From Vulcanimicrobium alpinum (GTDB taxonomy: Bacteria > Vulcanimicrobiota > Vulcanimicrobiia > Vulcanimicrobiales > Vulcanimicrobiaceae): a stretch of 64,000 nucleotides of DNA. The DNA is taken from assembly GCF_027923555.1 (NCBI RefSeq), contig NZ_AP025523.1:1178001-1242000 (forward strand), given 5' to 3'. Numbering within the stretch: position 1 is the first letter of the stretch; each line of letters starts with the position of its first letter. Positions 51,042 through 59,375 of this stretch are shown in pieces. Below the pieces are notes generated by a model. The model made no database searches. It was not told the origin of the DNA and saw only the letters and a list, made by a program, of their open reading frames with translations. A program made the translations under genes and the position numbers.

Positions 51042-52439
51042 GTGAACGATACGTCATACGCCTCGCCGTTCTCGTGGCGCTACGCGCGCCCAGCGCTGCG
51101 CGAGATCTTCTCCGAACGCGAGCGACGCAAGCTCTGGCGTGCCGTGTGGATCGCGCTCGCCGAAGCGCAGCAGCGTGCCGGCCTGGTCAGCGCGGCCGAG
51201 GTCGCCGACCTGCGCGCGCACCGCGACGAGATCGATCTCGACGCGGCGCTGGCGATCGAGCGAGAGATCGGGCACGATCTCATGGCGGAGATTCGCGTCT
51301 TCGCCCGCCAGGCGACGGTCGGCGGCGGGAAGATCCACCTCGGCGCAACCTCGATGGACATCGAGGACAACGTCGAGACGTTCCGGATGAGGCTTGCGCT
51401 GGCGCGCATCCTCGAGGCGCTCGACGAGCTGCTGCTCGCGTTCGCCGCACGGATCGAGCGCCACGCGGACCTCGTGTGCATGGGCTACACGCACCTGCAG
51501 CCTGCCGAACCGACGACGCTCGGCTACCGGCTGGCGGTCTACGCGCAGGATCTGCTGATCGATCGCGCGATGCTGCACGCCGCACGCGAGCAGTTGACGG
51601 CGAAGGGGATCCGCGGCGCGGTCGGCACATCGGCGTCGTACACGCGTCTGCTCGACGGCACCGGCCATTCGCCGCAGGAACAGGAAGACGAGGTCCTCGC
51701 GCACTTCGATCTGCAGGCGCGCGACGTCGCAACCCAGACCTATCCGCGCAAGCTCGACTACCTGCTGCTCTCGACGCTCGCCGGGATGGGCGCGTCGCTG
51801 TCGAAGTTCGCCTTCGACGTGCGCATCCTCGCGAGCCCGGGGTTCGGCGACATCGCCGAACCGTTCGGCGCCAAGCAGGTCGGCTCGAGCGCGATGCCGT
51901 TCAAACGCAACCCGGTGATGGCCGAACGCATCGACTCGCTCGCGCGTCTGCTCCCCGGCTACGCCGACGCGGCATGGCAAAACGCGGCGACGAACCTGCT
52001 CGAGCGCACGCTCGACGACAGTGCGAACCGCAGAACGATCCTGCCGGAAGCGCTCCTGTGCAGCGACGAGATCCTCACCCTCGCGAAGAAGATCGTCGAG
52101 GGGCTGCGCGTCGACGAGCGCCGCATCGCAGAGAACCTGCGCACCTACGGCCCGTTCGCGGGGACCGAAGCGATTCTCATGGAGGCCGCCAAGCGCGGCG
52201 GCGACCGTCAGGAGCTGCACGAAGTGATTCGCGAGAGCGCGATGCACGCATACGACGCGCTGGCCGCCGGCGAGACCAATCCGCTCGCGCGCCTGCTCGC
52301 CGACGACGAACGGATCGGACGCTGGGTCGACCCCGCCGAAGTCCGCGAACGTCTCGACCCGACCTCCCACGTCGGCGACGCCCCCGAACGCGCGCGCCGC
52401 CTCGCGAAGCGCATCCGCGACACCGTGCCGAAGCAGTAA
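51042..52439 (+). CDS. purB: Adenylosuccinate lyase
   Basis: A 465-residue fumarase-superfamily lyase that acts twice in purine synthesis (SAICAR to AICAR, and adenylosuccinate to AMP). Motifs are FSWRYARPALREIFSE, GKIHLGATSMDIEDN with the general acid His, MGYTHLQPAEPTTLGYR, and the signature loop GSSAMPFKRNPVMAERID. GTG 51042 starts it; an earlier TTG abuts the terminator. Its stop overlaps the start of purC. It is first in the purine cluster. Confidence 0.95.
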   Translation: MNDTSYASPFSWRYARPALREIFSERERRKLWRAVWIALAEAQQRAGLVSAAEVADLRAHRDEIDLDAALAIEREIGHDLMAEIRVFARQATVGGGKIHLGATSMDIEDNVETFRMRLALARILEALDELLLAFAARIERHADLVCMGYTHLQPAEPTTLGYRLAVYAQDLLIDRAMLHAAREQLTAKGIRGAVGTSASYTRLLDGTGHSPQEQEDEVLAHFDLQARDVATQTYPRKLDYLLLSTLAGMGASLSKFAFDVRILASPGFGDIAEPFGAKQVGSSAMPFKRNPVMAERIDSLARLLPGYADAAWQNAATNLLERTLDDSANRRTILPEALLCSDEILTLAKKIVEGLRVDERRIAENLRTYGPFAGTEAILMEAAKRGGDRQELHEVIRESAMHAYDALAAGETNPLARLLADDERIGRWVDPAEVRERLDPTSHVGDAPERARRLAKRIRDTVPKQ

Positions 52440-53668
52440 TGGCGATGAAGAAAGGGCACGAGATCGCGCGCGGTAAAACCAAGGTGCTCTACGAGCTCGA
52501 GGGCCAGCCCGACGTGCTCGTCGTGCAGCAGCAGGACGCGATCACCGCCGGCGACGGCGCGCGCCGCGACGTCATCGAAGGCAAGGGCCGCATCGCGGCC
52601 AAGACGACCGCGCGCGTCTTCCGTCTGCTCAACCTCTGCGGTCTGCCGACGCACTATCTCTCCGGCGGCGAAGACGACGACGACAACGAGATGCTCGTGC
52701 GGCGCGCGCAGATGATCCCGCTCGAGGTCGTCGTGCGGGGCGTCGCCGCGGGCTCGCTGGTGCGCCGGCGGCCGGGGATCCAGCGCGGATCGCTGCTCGT
52801 CCCGCGGCTGATCGAATTCTTTCTCAAGGACGACGCCAACCACGATCCGCTGATCGATCCCGACACGATTGTCGCGCAGGGGATCGCGTCGCCGTCCGAC
52901 GTCGCGACGATGACCGAGCTCGCGCGCATCACCTACGAGATCCTCGCGCACGCGTGGCGCCGCCGCGACGCGCTGCTGGTCGATCTGAAGATCGAGTTCG
53001 GCCGGCTCGCAAGCGGCGAGGGGAAGGGCCAGCTCGTCATCGCCGACGTCATCGACAACGACGCGTGGCGCGTGTGGCCGCAGGGCCGCGAAGACCTGAT
53101 GCTCGACAAGCAGATGTACCGCAACCTCGAGACCGTCACCCCGGCCGATCTCGAGCACGTCAAGGCGCGCTACGAGCAGGTCGCCGAAATCGTGGGAACG
53201 TTTCCGCAGATGCGGCCGGGGATGGTCGCGGTGCTGATCGACGGTCCGGAGAACGTTCCGCTCGCCGAACCGGTCGCCCAGGAGCTCTCGCGCTACGGTC
53301 TGCCGATCGTCCGCCACGTCGTCTCGGCGGCGCAGACGCCGGGCTACGCCCTGCAGCTGCTCGCGCAGCTCGATGCCACGTTCGCCCGGATCATCTATAC
53401 GGCAGTCGGCGCGCAGCCGGGCGTCGCCGTGCTCGGCGCGATGCTTGCCGCGAACACCGCGAACGCCGTCGTCGCGACCGCGACGTCGCCGGTGCAGGCT
53501 GCGAGCGAAGCCGCGCTGCAGATCGCGAAGACGTTCGCGCTCGACGACACCGTGCTGTTCGGGCGCGTCCTGCTGATGCAGGCGAACGCGCGCAGCGAGG
53601 TGCTCTCGGCGGACGCACGGCTCAACGCGCCGCCGCCGGCGCCTCCGCCGGGAGTCGCGCGGGCATGA
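52439..53668 (+). CDS. purC: SAICAR synthetase fused to a degenerate PurE-like domain
   Basis: A 409-residue protein. Residues 1-250 are PurC (GHEIARGKTKVLYELEGQ, MIPLEVVVRGVAAGSL, LLVDLKIEFGRL, VIADVIDNDAWRVW, the last being the signature of the family). Residues about 260-397 align along their whole length with class I PurE, N5-CAIR mutase: VAVLIDGPENVPLAEPVA, IVRHVVSAAQTPGYAL, YTAVGAQPGVAVLGAM. The expected GSxSD phosphate loop is DGPEN and the catalytic SAHRTP is SAAQTP, so it should be inactive as mutase. A linker rich in Pro/Ala ends the protein. The domain may be structural or regulatory (inference). Confidence 0.9.
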   Translation: MAMKKGHEIARGKTKVLYELEGQPDVLVVQQQDAITAGDGARRDVIEGKGRIAAKTTARVFRLLNLCGLPTHYLSGGEDDDDNEMLVRRAQMIPLEVVVRGVAAGSLVRRRPGIQRGSLLVPRLIEFFLKDDANHDPLIDPDTIVAQGIASPSDVATMTELARITYEILAHAWRRRDALLVDLKIEFGRLASGEGKGQLVIADVIDNDAWRVWPQGREDLMLDKQMYRNLETVTPADLEHVKARYEQVAEIVGTFPQMRPGMVAVLIDGPENVPLAEPVAQELSRYGLPIVRHVVSAAQTPGYALQLLAQLDATFARIIYTAVGAQPGVAVLGAMLAANTANAVVATATSPVQAASEAALQIAKTFALDDTVLFGRVLLMQANARSEVLSADARLNAPPPAPPPGVARA

Positions 53669-55968
53669 CCGCGGCCGCGCACGACGACGCCGTCGCGCTC
53701 GGCCGCCGGCTCGGCGTCGCGCTCTCCGGCGACGAACTGCACCGGATCGCCGCGCATCTCGGCCGCGTCCCGACGCCGACCGAACTCTTCGCGTTCGACG
53801 CGCAATGGAGCGAGCATTGCTCCTACAAATCGTCGCGCGAGCACTTGAAGAAACTTCCAACCGACGGGCCGAGCGTACTCCTGGGCGTCGGCGAAGACGC
53901 CGGCATCGTACGGCTGGGCGAATGGCAGGGCGAAACCTACGGGATCGTCGTCGCGCACGAGTCGCACAACCATCCCTCGCAGGTCGTCCCGTTCGAAGGC
54001 GCCGCGACCGGGATCGGCGGGATCGTCCGCGACGTGCTGTGCATGGGCGCCGAGGTGATCGGCGTCGCCGATCCGCTGCGCTTCGGGCGGCTGGAGAACG
54101 AGCATTGCCGGTACGTCGCGCAGCAGGTCGTCGACGGGATCGCCGCCTACGGCAACGCGATCGGCGTCCCCAACGTCGGCGGCGACGTGTTCTTCGACGA
54201 CTCGTTCGACGACAACGTGCTGGTCAACGTCGTCGCGCTTGGGCTGGTGAAAGAGAAGGAGATCATCCACTCGCGCGCTCCCGAGAACAGCGTCGGCTGG
54301 GACATCGTCCTGGTGGGAAAAGCGACCGATCGCAGCGGATTCGGGGGCGCGTCGTTCTCGTCGCTCACGCTCGACGAAGACGATGCGGAACAGAACAAGG
54401 GCGCCGTGCAAGTCCCCGACCCGTTCCTGAAAAACGTGATCATGCGCGCGTCGTATGCGGTCTTCGCGGCGCTGCGCGAGCAGAAGATCGTCGCGGGATT
54501 CAAGGACCTCGGTGCCGGCGGGCTGGCGGGCTGCAGCGCGGAACTCTGCGCCGCCGGCGGCAAAGGCGCCGAGGTGGAACTCGAGCGCGTCGCGACGGCG
54601 CAGCGCGATCTGCCGCCCGAAGTGATCGCGATCGGCGAGACGCAGGAACGGCTGTGCTGGATCGTGCCGCCTGCGTTCACGCCGACGCTGCTCGCGATCT
54701 ACAACGAGATGTACGCGCTGCCGCGGGTCGCGCGCGGCGCATGCGCGGCGGTGATCGGGAAAGTGACCGACACGCGGCGGTACGTGGCGCGGCTGCACGG
54801 CGAGACGGTGATGGACGTCGATCTGGAGTTTCTCACCGGCGGGATCCGGTACTCGCGTCCGTTCACAATCGCCCCGCCGCCGGTCGACGATGCGGCCGAA
54901 CGCGACCGCGAACTGCGCGACGTCGCGGCCGCGGGACACCCGACGCTCGGCGCGCTGCTGCGCGACGTGCTGGCGCATCGCGACGTCTGCTCGCGCGCGA
55001 CGATCGTGTGGCGCTACGACGGCGTGGTGCGCGGCGCGACGTCGATCCCGCCCGGTTATGCCGATGCGGGCGTGCTCGTCCCCGTCGCCGGCGCGCCGCT
55101 GGGCGCGGCGACGGCGATCGGCGGCAACCCGCGCTACGGAAAAATCGACGCACGTCGCGCGGCGCAGCTCGCCGTCGTCGAAGCGATCGGCCGCGTATCG
55201 GCCGTCGGGGCGATCCCCGCCGGGCTCACCGACTGCTTGAACTTCGGCGATCCGACGGTTCCCGAGCAGATGGGCGCGTTCGTCGCGGCCGTCGACGGCC
55301 TCGCCGACGCGGCGCGCGCGTTCGACGTTCCGTTCGTGTCGGGGAACGTCTCGCTCTACAACCGTTCGTCGTCGGGAAATCACGTCGCACCCTCGCCGAT
55401 CGTCGCCTGCATCGGGACGCTCGCCGACGTCGCAGTCTCCGCGACGCGCGGTTTCAAAGTTCCCGGCGCGGCGATCGTCGTGACGGCGCCGCTGCAGGAC
55501 GCGCTCGGCGGCTCGGTGATCGCCGAACGTCTCGCTTTGCGGACGCGCGCGCTGCCGCGGATCGACGAGCGGCGGTTCGCCGCGGAGTGCGCGCTTGTGC
55601 GCGCGGCGCTGGAGCGCCGTGTGGTCGCGTCCGCGCATCTCGTCGGCGACGGCGGCCTGCTTACCGCGATCGCAAAGATGGCGCTCGCATCGGAGCGCGG
55701 CTGCGGCTTCCGCGTCGATCCGAAGCCGCTCGCCGAACCGCTCGGACACGAAGTGCTGTGGTTCGCCCAGACGCCGGCGTTCGTGCTCGAGGTCGTCGAC
55801 GCCGATGGGTTCGCGCGGTTGACGGCCGAGATGCGCGTCGCTGCGTACGACGCCGGCGAAGTACTGGCCGACCCCGTCGCCGCGATCGGCGACGAACGGA
55901 TCGCGATGGCGGAGCTGCGCGAAGCGTGGGAAGCGCCGCTGCGCGACTTCTACGGAGCGGCGGCGTGA
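53665..55968 (+). CDS. purL: Phosphoribosylformylglycinamidine synthase, large (PurL) subunit
   Basis: A 767-residue subunit of the small, multi-chain FGAM synthase (needs PurQ and PurS). Motifs are AQWSEHCSYKSSREHLK, IVVAHESHNHPSQVVPFEGAATG, RDVLCMGAEVIGVADPLRFG, GVPNVGGDVFFDD, KDLGAGGLAGCSAEL and FVSGNVSLYNRS. The overall AIRS-like duplication is clear. Its start overlaps purC and its stop overlaps purQ. It converts FGAR to FGAM with ammonia from PurQ. Confidence 0.96.
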   Translation: MTAAAHDDAVALGRRLGVALSGDELHRIAAHLGRVPTPTELFAFDAQWSEHCSYKSSREHLKKLPTDGPSVLLGVGEDAGIVRLGEWQGETYGIVVAHESHNHPSQVVPFEGAATGIGGIVRDVLCMGAEVIGVADPLRFGRLENEHCRYVAQQVVDGIAAYGNAIGVPNVGGDVFFDDSFDDNVLVNVVALGLVKEKEIIHSRAPENSVGWDIVLVGKATDRSGFGGASFSSLTLDEDDAEQNKGAVQVPDPFLKNVIMRASYAVFAALREQKIVAGFKDLGAGGLAGCSAELCAAGGKGAEVELERVATAQRDLPPEVIAIGETQERLCWIVPPAFTPTLLAIYNEMYALPRVARGACAAVIGKVTDTRRYVARLHGETVMDVDLEFLTGGIRYSRPFTIAPPPVDDAAERDRELRDVAAAGHPTLGALLRDVLAHRDVCSRATIVWRYDGVVRGATSIPPGYADAGVLVPVAGAPLGAATAIGGNPRYGKIDARRAAQLAVVEAIGRVSAVGAIPAGLTDCLNFGDPTVPEQMGAFVAAVDGLADAARAFDVPFVSGNVSLYNRSSSGNHVAPSPIVACIGTLADVAVSATRGFKVPGAAIVVTAPLQDALGGSVIAERLALRTRALPRIDERRFAAECALVRAALERRVVASAHLVGDGGLLTAIAKMALASERGCGFRVDPKPLAEPLGHEVLWFAQTPAFVLEVVDADGFARLTAEMRVAAYDAGEVLADPVAAIGDERIAMAELREAWEAPLRDFYGAAA

Positions 55969-56762
55969 TGCTTCGAGGGGCTCAGCATGACAGGGCGCGG
56001 GTCGCCGTCGTCGTCTTCCCGGGGACGAACAGTGAGGACGAGACGCTGCGCGCGGTGCGCGCCGTGGGCCTCGACGGCGCAATCGTCCATTGGTCGCAGC
56101 CCGAAGCGCTCGCGCACTTCGACGCGTTCGTCCTGCCCGGCGGGTTTGCGTACGAAGACCGTATCCGCGCCGGCGCCGTCGCCGCGCACGACGCGGTGAT
56201 GGATCCCGTGATCGACGCGGCGCGGGCCGGCAAGTTCGTGCTCGGCATCTGCAACGGCGCGCAGATCCTCGCGGAAGCGGGGCTCGTCCCCGGAACCGGT
56301 CCGCTGCGGCGGCCGACGGCGGCGTTCGCACCGAACGCGGGCGGCCGCTTTCAATCGGTGCATGTGTACGTGAAACTCGTCGTCGCGCCCGCGCGCGTCC
56401 CGATCCTCGCGGGGATCGAACCGGGCGCCGTGATCCCGGCCTGGGCCTCGCACGGCGACGGCCGCCTTGTCGCGCCGCCGGAGGAACTCGAACGGATCGT
56501 ACGCGACGGTCATCTCGCGTTCGTGTACGCGGATCGTGACGGCACGACGACAGCGGCACCGAACGGTTCGGCGCTCGACTGCGCCGCGCTGGTCAACCGC
56601 GCGGGCAACGTCCTCGCGCTCATGCCCCATCCGGAACGCGATGCGTGGACGTTTCAGCACCTCGACGGCACGCGCGACGCTGCAACGATGCTCGCGCCCT
56701 CGGGCGGGATCCGCTTCTTCGAAGCGTTCGCGCGGGCCGTGCGCGGCATGGTGACGGCGTGA
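55968..56762 (+). CDS. purQ: Phosphoribosylformylglycinamidine synthase, glutaminase (PurQ) subunit
   Basis: A 264-residue class I glutamine amidotransferase. The start proper is VAVVVFPGTNSEDETLRAV, followed by FVLPGGFAYEDRIRAGAVAA, the nucleophile Cys95 in VLGICNGAQILAEAG, and the catalytic His/Glu in LMPHPERDA. The first ten residues (MLRGAQHDRA) are not family sequence and are coded by the dispersed cttcga-ggctcagcatgac repeat inserted across the start. It is 264 long against about 225-260 usual. It feeds ammonia to PurL. Confidence 0.95.
   Translation: MLRGAQHDRARVAVVVFPGTNSEDETLRAVRAVGLDGAIVHWSQPEALAHFDAFVLPGGFAYEDRIRAGAVAAHDAVMDPVIDAARAGKFVLGICNGAQILAEAGLVPGTGPLRRPTAAFAPNAGGRFQSVHVYVKLVVAPARVPILAGIEPGAVIPAWASHGDGRLVAPPEELERIVRDGHLAFVYADRDGTTTAAPNGSALDCAALVNRAGNVLALMPHPERDAWTFQHLDGTRDAATMLAPSGGIRFFEAFARAVRGMVTA
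55970..55993. repeat. GCTTCGAGGGGCTCAGCATGACAG repeat, copy at purQ start
   Basis: gcttcgaggggctcagcatg and the next four bases lie across the first codons of purQ. The copy contains both halves (cttcga and ctcagcatgac) seen in the asd, mtnA/holA and padR/ribBA copies. Confidence 0.55.
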
Positions 56763-57199
56763 CGCGCCGCACGTTCACCGTCTCGCTCACGATCCCCGAC
56801 AACGAAGCGTTCACCGCCTACGAGACGCTGGCGCGGCTCGGCCTCCCGGTCGCGCGCGTCGTGCGCAGCGACGTGTGGCTCTTCGACACCGACGGCGACC
56901 TGCCCGAACTCGCGACCACGATCGCGTCGATCGAGACGATACACAACCCCAACAAGCACCGCCTGGCCGAACGGCCAAGCGACGCACCCGCTCCCGGCGA
57001 GGTATGGATCGCCGCCCGTGACGAAGCCCCGGCGACTCTCGTCGCGGGTCGCGCGATCCCCGGCGTGCGCGCGATCCGTCGCCGCACGGCGTGGCGCCTG
57101 CTCGACGAAGGCGGCCGCGACGTCGATCCCGGCGTATTGACCAGAGCGGTCGAGACGTTTCTCTGCAATCCCGCGTTTCAGGTGGCAACGACAGCATGA
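56759..57199 (+). CDS. PurS-like subunit, enlarged
   Basis: A 146-residue protein in the place where purS usually sits. The first half (FTVSLTIPDNEAFTAYETLA, then VVRSDVWLFDTDGD) resembles PurS-type dimeric alpha/beta domains that bridge PurL and PurQ. The second half (GEVWIAARDEAPATLVAGRA, then RRTAWRLLDEGG) is additional and may be a second, diverged copy of the same fold. Usual PurS is 80-85 residues. It is coupled by overlap to purQ and purP. The assignment is by context and weak motif likeness. Confidence 0.6.
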   Translation: MTRRTFTVSLTIPDNEAFTAYETLARLGLPVARVVRSDVWLFDTDGDLPELATTIASIETIHNPNKHRLAERPSDAPAPGEVWIAARDEAPATLVAGRAIPGVRAIRRRTAWRLLDEGGRDVDPGVLTRAVETFLCNPAFQVATTA

Positions 57200-58278
57200 C
57201 GATGATGGTAGAAACCTACGCCGAGGGGCGGCAGCGCGACAGCGGCGTGGGCGAGATGTATACGATCGCCACGCTCGGGTCGCACTCGGCCCTGCAGATC
57301 CTCAAAGGCGCGCACGACGAGGGGTTCAAGACGCTGGCGATCGCGAACCGCGAGACCGAGCGTCTGTATCGATCGTTCGCGTTCGTCGACGAAGTGATCA
57401 CGATCGACAAGTACAGCGACTTCATGCTGCTCGTCCCCGAGCTCGAGAAGCGCAAGATCATCATCGTCCCGCACGGCTCGTTCGTCGCGTACCTCTCGCT
57501 CGAAGACCACAAGAAGATGCGCATCCCGTACTTCGGGAACAAAGCGGTTCTCGATTGGGAAGCGAGCCGCGAGCTGCAGCGCGACTGGCTGCTGCGCGCG
57601 GGGCTGAAGCTGCCGCGCCAGTTCAAGACCGGCGCCGAGATCGACCGGCCCGTCATCGTGAAATTGTACGGTGCGCAGGGCGGCAAGGGCTACATGTTCC
57701 TGCGCGACGCGATGGACTTCGAGGAGCGCGCGTCGCTGCTCGCGCGGCAGAATTACATCCTGCAAGAGTACATCATCGGCGTCCCGCTCTACATCCACTA
57801 TTTCTACTCGTCGCTCACCGGCAAGCTCGAGATCATGTCGATGGACCGGCGCTACGAGACAAACGTCGACTCGCTCGGCCGCATCCCCTCGCAGGCGCAG
57901 GCCGGGATGGACGTCGACCCTTCGTACGTCGTCGTCGGCAACCAGCCGATCAGCCTGCGCGAGTCGATGCTCGCCGAAGCCTACCGGATGGGCGAAGACG
58001 TCGTGCGGGTAAGCCAGGAGATATGCGGACCCAAGGGGCTCTTCGGCGCGTTCTGCATCGAGACGATCATCACGCCCGACACGAACTTCTACATCATGGA
58101 GATCTCGGCGCGCATCGTCGCCGGGACCAACCTCTTCATCGACGGCTCGCCGTACTCGTATCTGAACTACAGCGAACCGATGTCAACGGGACGGCGTATC
58201 GCGCGTGAAATCAAGAATGCTCTGCTCTCCAACTCGCTCGACACGATCCTCGACGATTCGACGATTCAGCATCACTAG
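57196..58278 (+). CDS. purP: Formate-dependent FAICAR synthetase (PurP)
   Basis: A 360-residue ATP-grasp enzyme that makes FAICAR from AICAR, ATP and formate, the archaeal alternative to the transformylase half of PurH. It has the PurP start IATLGSHSALQILKGAHDEG, FVDEVITIDKYSDF, the glycine-rich ATP loop VKLYGAQGGKGYMFLRDA, LQEYIIGVPLYIHYFYS, and C-terminal FCIETIITPDTNFYIMEISA with metal ligands and ARIVAGTNLF. All expected motifs are present. In a bacterial purine cluster this gene is unusual. It overlaps the exported-protein gene. Confidence 0.93.
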   Translation: MTMMVETYAEGRQRDSGVGEMYTIATLGSHSALQILKGAHDEGFKTLAIANRETERLYRSFAFVDEVITIDKYSDFMLLVPELEKRKIIIVPHGSFVAYLSLEDHKKMRIPYFGNKAVLDWEASRELQRDWLLRAGLKLPRQFKTGAEIDRPVIVKLYGAQGGKGYMFLRDAMDFEERASLLARQNYILQEYIIGVPLYIHYFYSSLTGKLEIMSMDRRYETNVDSLGRIPSQAQAGMDVDPSYVVVGNQPISLRESMLAEAYRMGEDVVRVSQEICGPKGLFGAFCIETIITPDTNFYIMEISARIVAGTNLFIDGSPYSYLNYSEPMSTGRRIAREIKNALLSNSLDTILDDSTIQHH

Positions 58279-59365
58279 GGCCGCGGCCGCGCTGGCGGCG
58301 CTGCTCGTCGCGGCGGCGCCGGCGCTTCCGGCGCGAGCCGCGCTCGACATCGACCCCGCCGTCATGTACAAGACGATGAAGGCGGTGTATGACAAGGGCG
58401 CCGCGTCGGGCTGGCATCTCGCGGACAAGCTCGACTATTTCTCGACCGTCCTCGACGCAGGCCGCGCGTACGAACTGCGTCGCCGCGACGACCCGCAGAA
58501 CGCCGCGCTCAAAGGGATCACCGTCGACCTCGCCTCGCAGCTCCAGTACGATCCGCTGATCAGCAACGACGCGGCGGAGTGGTACGTGCGCCTTTCCGCG
58601 ACGGCGTACGCGAACGACCCGCAGCGCGGCGCCGCGGCGCAGGCGATCATCGCGAAGCTCGACGCGGAGGATGCCGACCCGGGCCGGCTCGCACGCGACG
58701 CCGACACCGACGCCGCGGCGCTCGCGCAGCAGTTCCCGAACGACGTCCAGGCGCTGCTGGGTCAGGTCGATGCGGATCTGCGCGCATACAACCTCACGCA
58801 GGATACCGCGTGGCGGACGCTCGCGCTGCAGCGCGCGGCGCAGGCGACGTTCCCGATCGCCTCGGTGCCGCAGGATTTGGGGCGCGAACTCTTCCCGATC
58901 GTGGACTCGGCGCGCAACGCGGGGGCCGGTTATTCCGACGCGGAGCGCGCGGCGGCGCGGGTCGTGGCATCGCACCGGGCCTCGGCGCACGGCTTGCCGG
59001 TGATCGGCCGCGTCCTCTCGCACAATGTCTACCTGGTGATCACGGCGCCCGCCGACGAGTACTTCGGGCGCACGAAGCTCTCGCCGATCGGCGTGCGCAA
59101 CGAGATCACCCGGATCGGCAAATACCTCGACGCCGGCTGGGGCGGCCGCATGACGCAGGACACGCTGTACGTGATCGACTCGCTCGAGGATTGGCAGCAT
59201 CAATATCCGCGAGACTACGAACTGCCGCGCCTCTACAAGCGCGTGTACGATACGCTCGCGCGTGAGGATACCGAGGCGGCGAAGGAGGCCGGCAAGGAGG
59301 TCCGCCGGATGCTGATCGTCGCGTATCCCAACTCAACCGAGGCGCGCAGCTTCCTCTCGTCGTAG
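58217..59365 (+). CDS. Exported hypothetical protein overlapping purP
   Basis: A 382-residue protein with an N-terminal Arg-rich region and a hydrophobic stretch ending in a likely signal peptidase site (RAAAALAALLVAAAPALPARA). The mature part is mainly helical with repeat-like helices (TEAWY-type AEWYVRLSATAYAND, LLGQVDADLRAYN, GYSDAERAAARVVASHRAS), perhaps TPR-like. No family is recognised. The best start, ATG 58217 (GTG 58205 also possible), lies 62-74 bases inside purP in another frame, since no later ATG or GTG precedes the signal peptide. Confidence 0.65.
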   Translation: MLCSPTRSTRSSTIRRFSITRAAAALAALLVAAAPALPARAALDIDPAVMYKTMKAVYDKGAASGWHLADKLDYFSTVLDAGRAYELRRRDDPQNAALKGITVDLASQLQYDPLISNDAAEWYVRLSATAYANDPQRGAAAQAIIAKLDAEDADPGRLARDADTDAAALAQQFPNDVQALLGQVDADLRAYNLTQDTAWRTLALQRAAQATFPIASVPQDLGRELFPIVDSARNAGAGYSDAERAAARVVASHRASAHGLPVIGRVLSHNVYLVITAPADEYFGRTKLSPIGVRNEITRIGKYLDAGWGGRMTQDTLYVIDSLEDWQHQYPRDYELPRLYKRVYDTLAREDTEAAKEAGKEVRRMLIVAYPNSTEARSFLSS

Positions 59366-59375
59366 TGGGTTCGGC

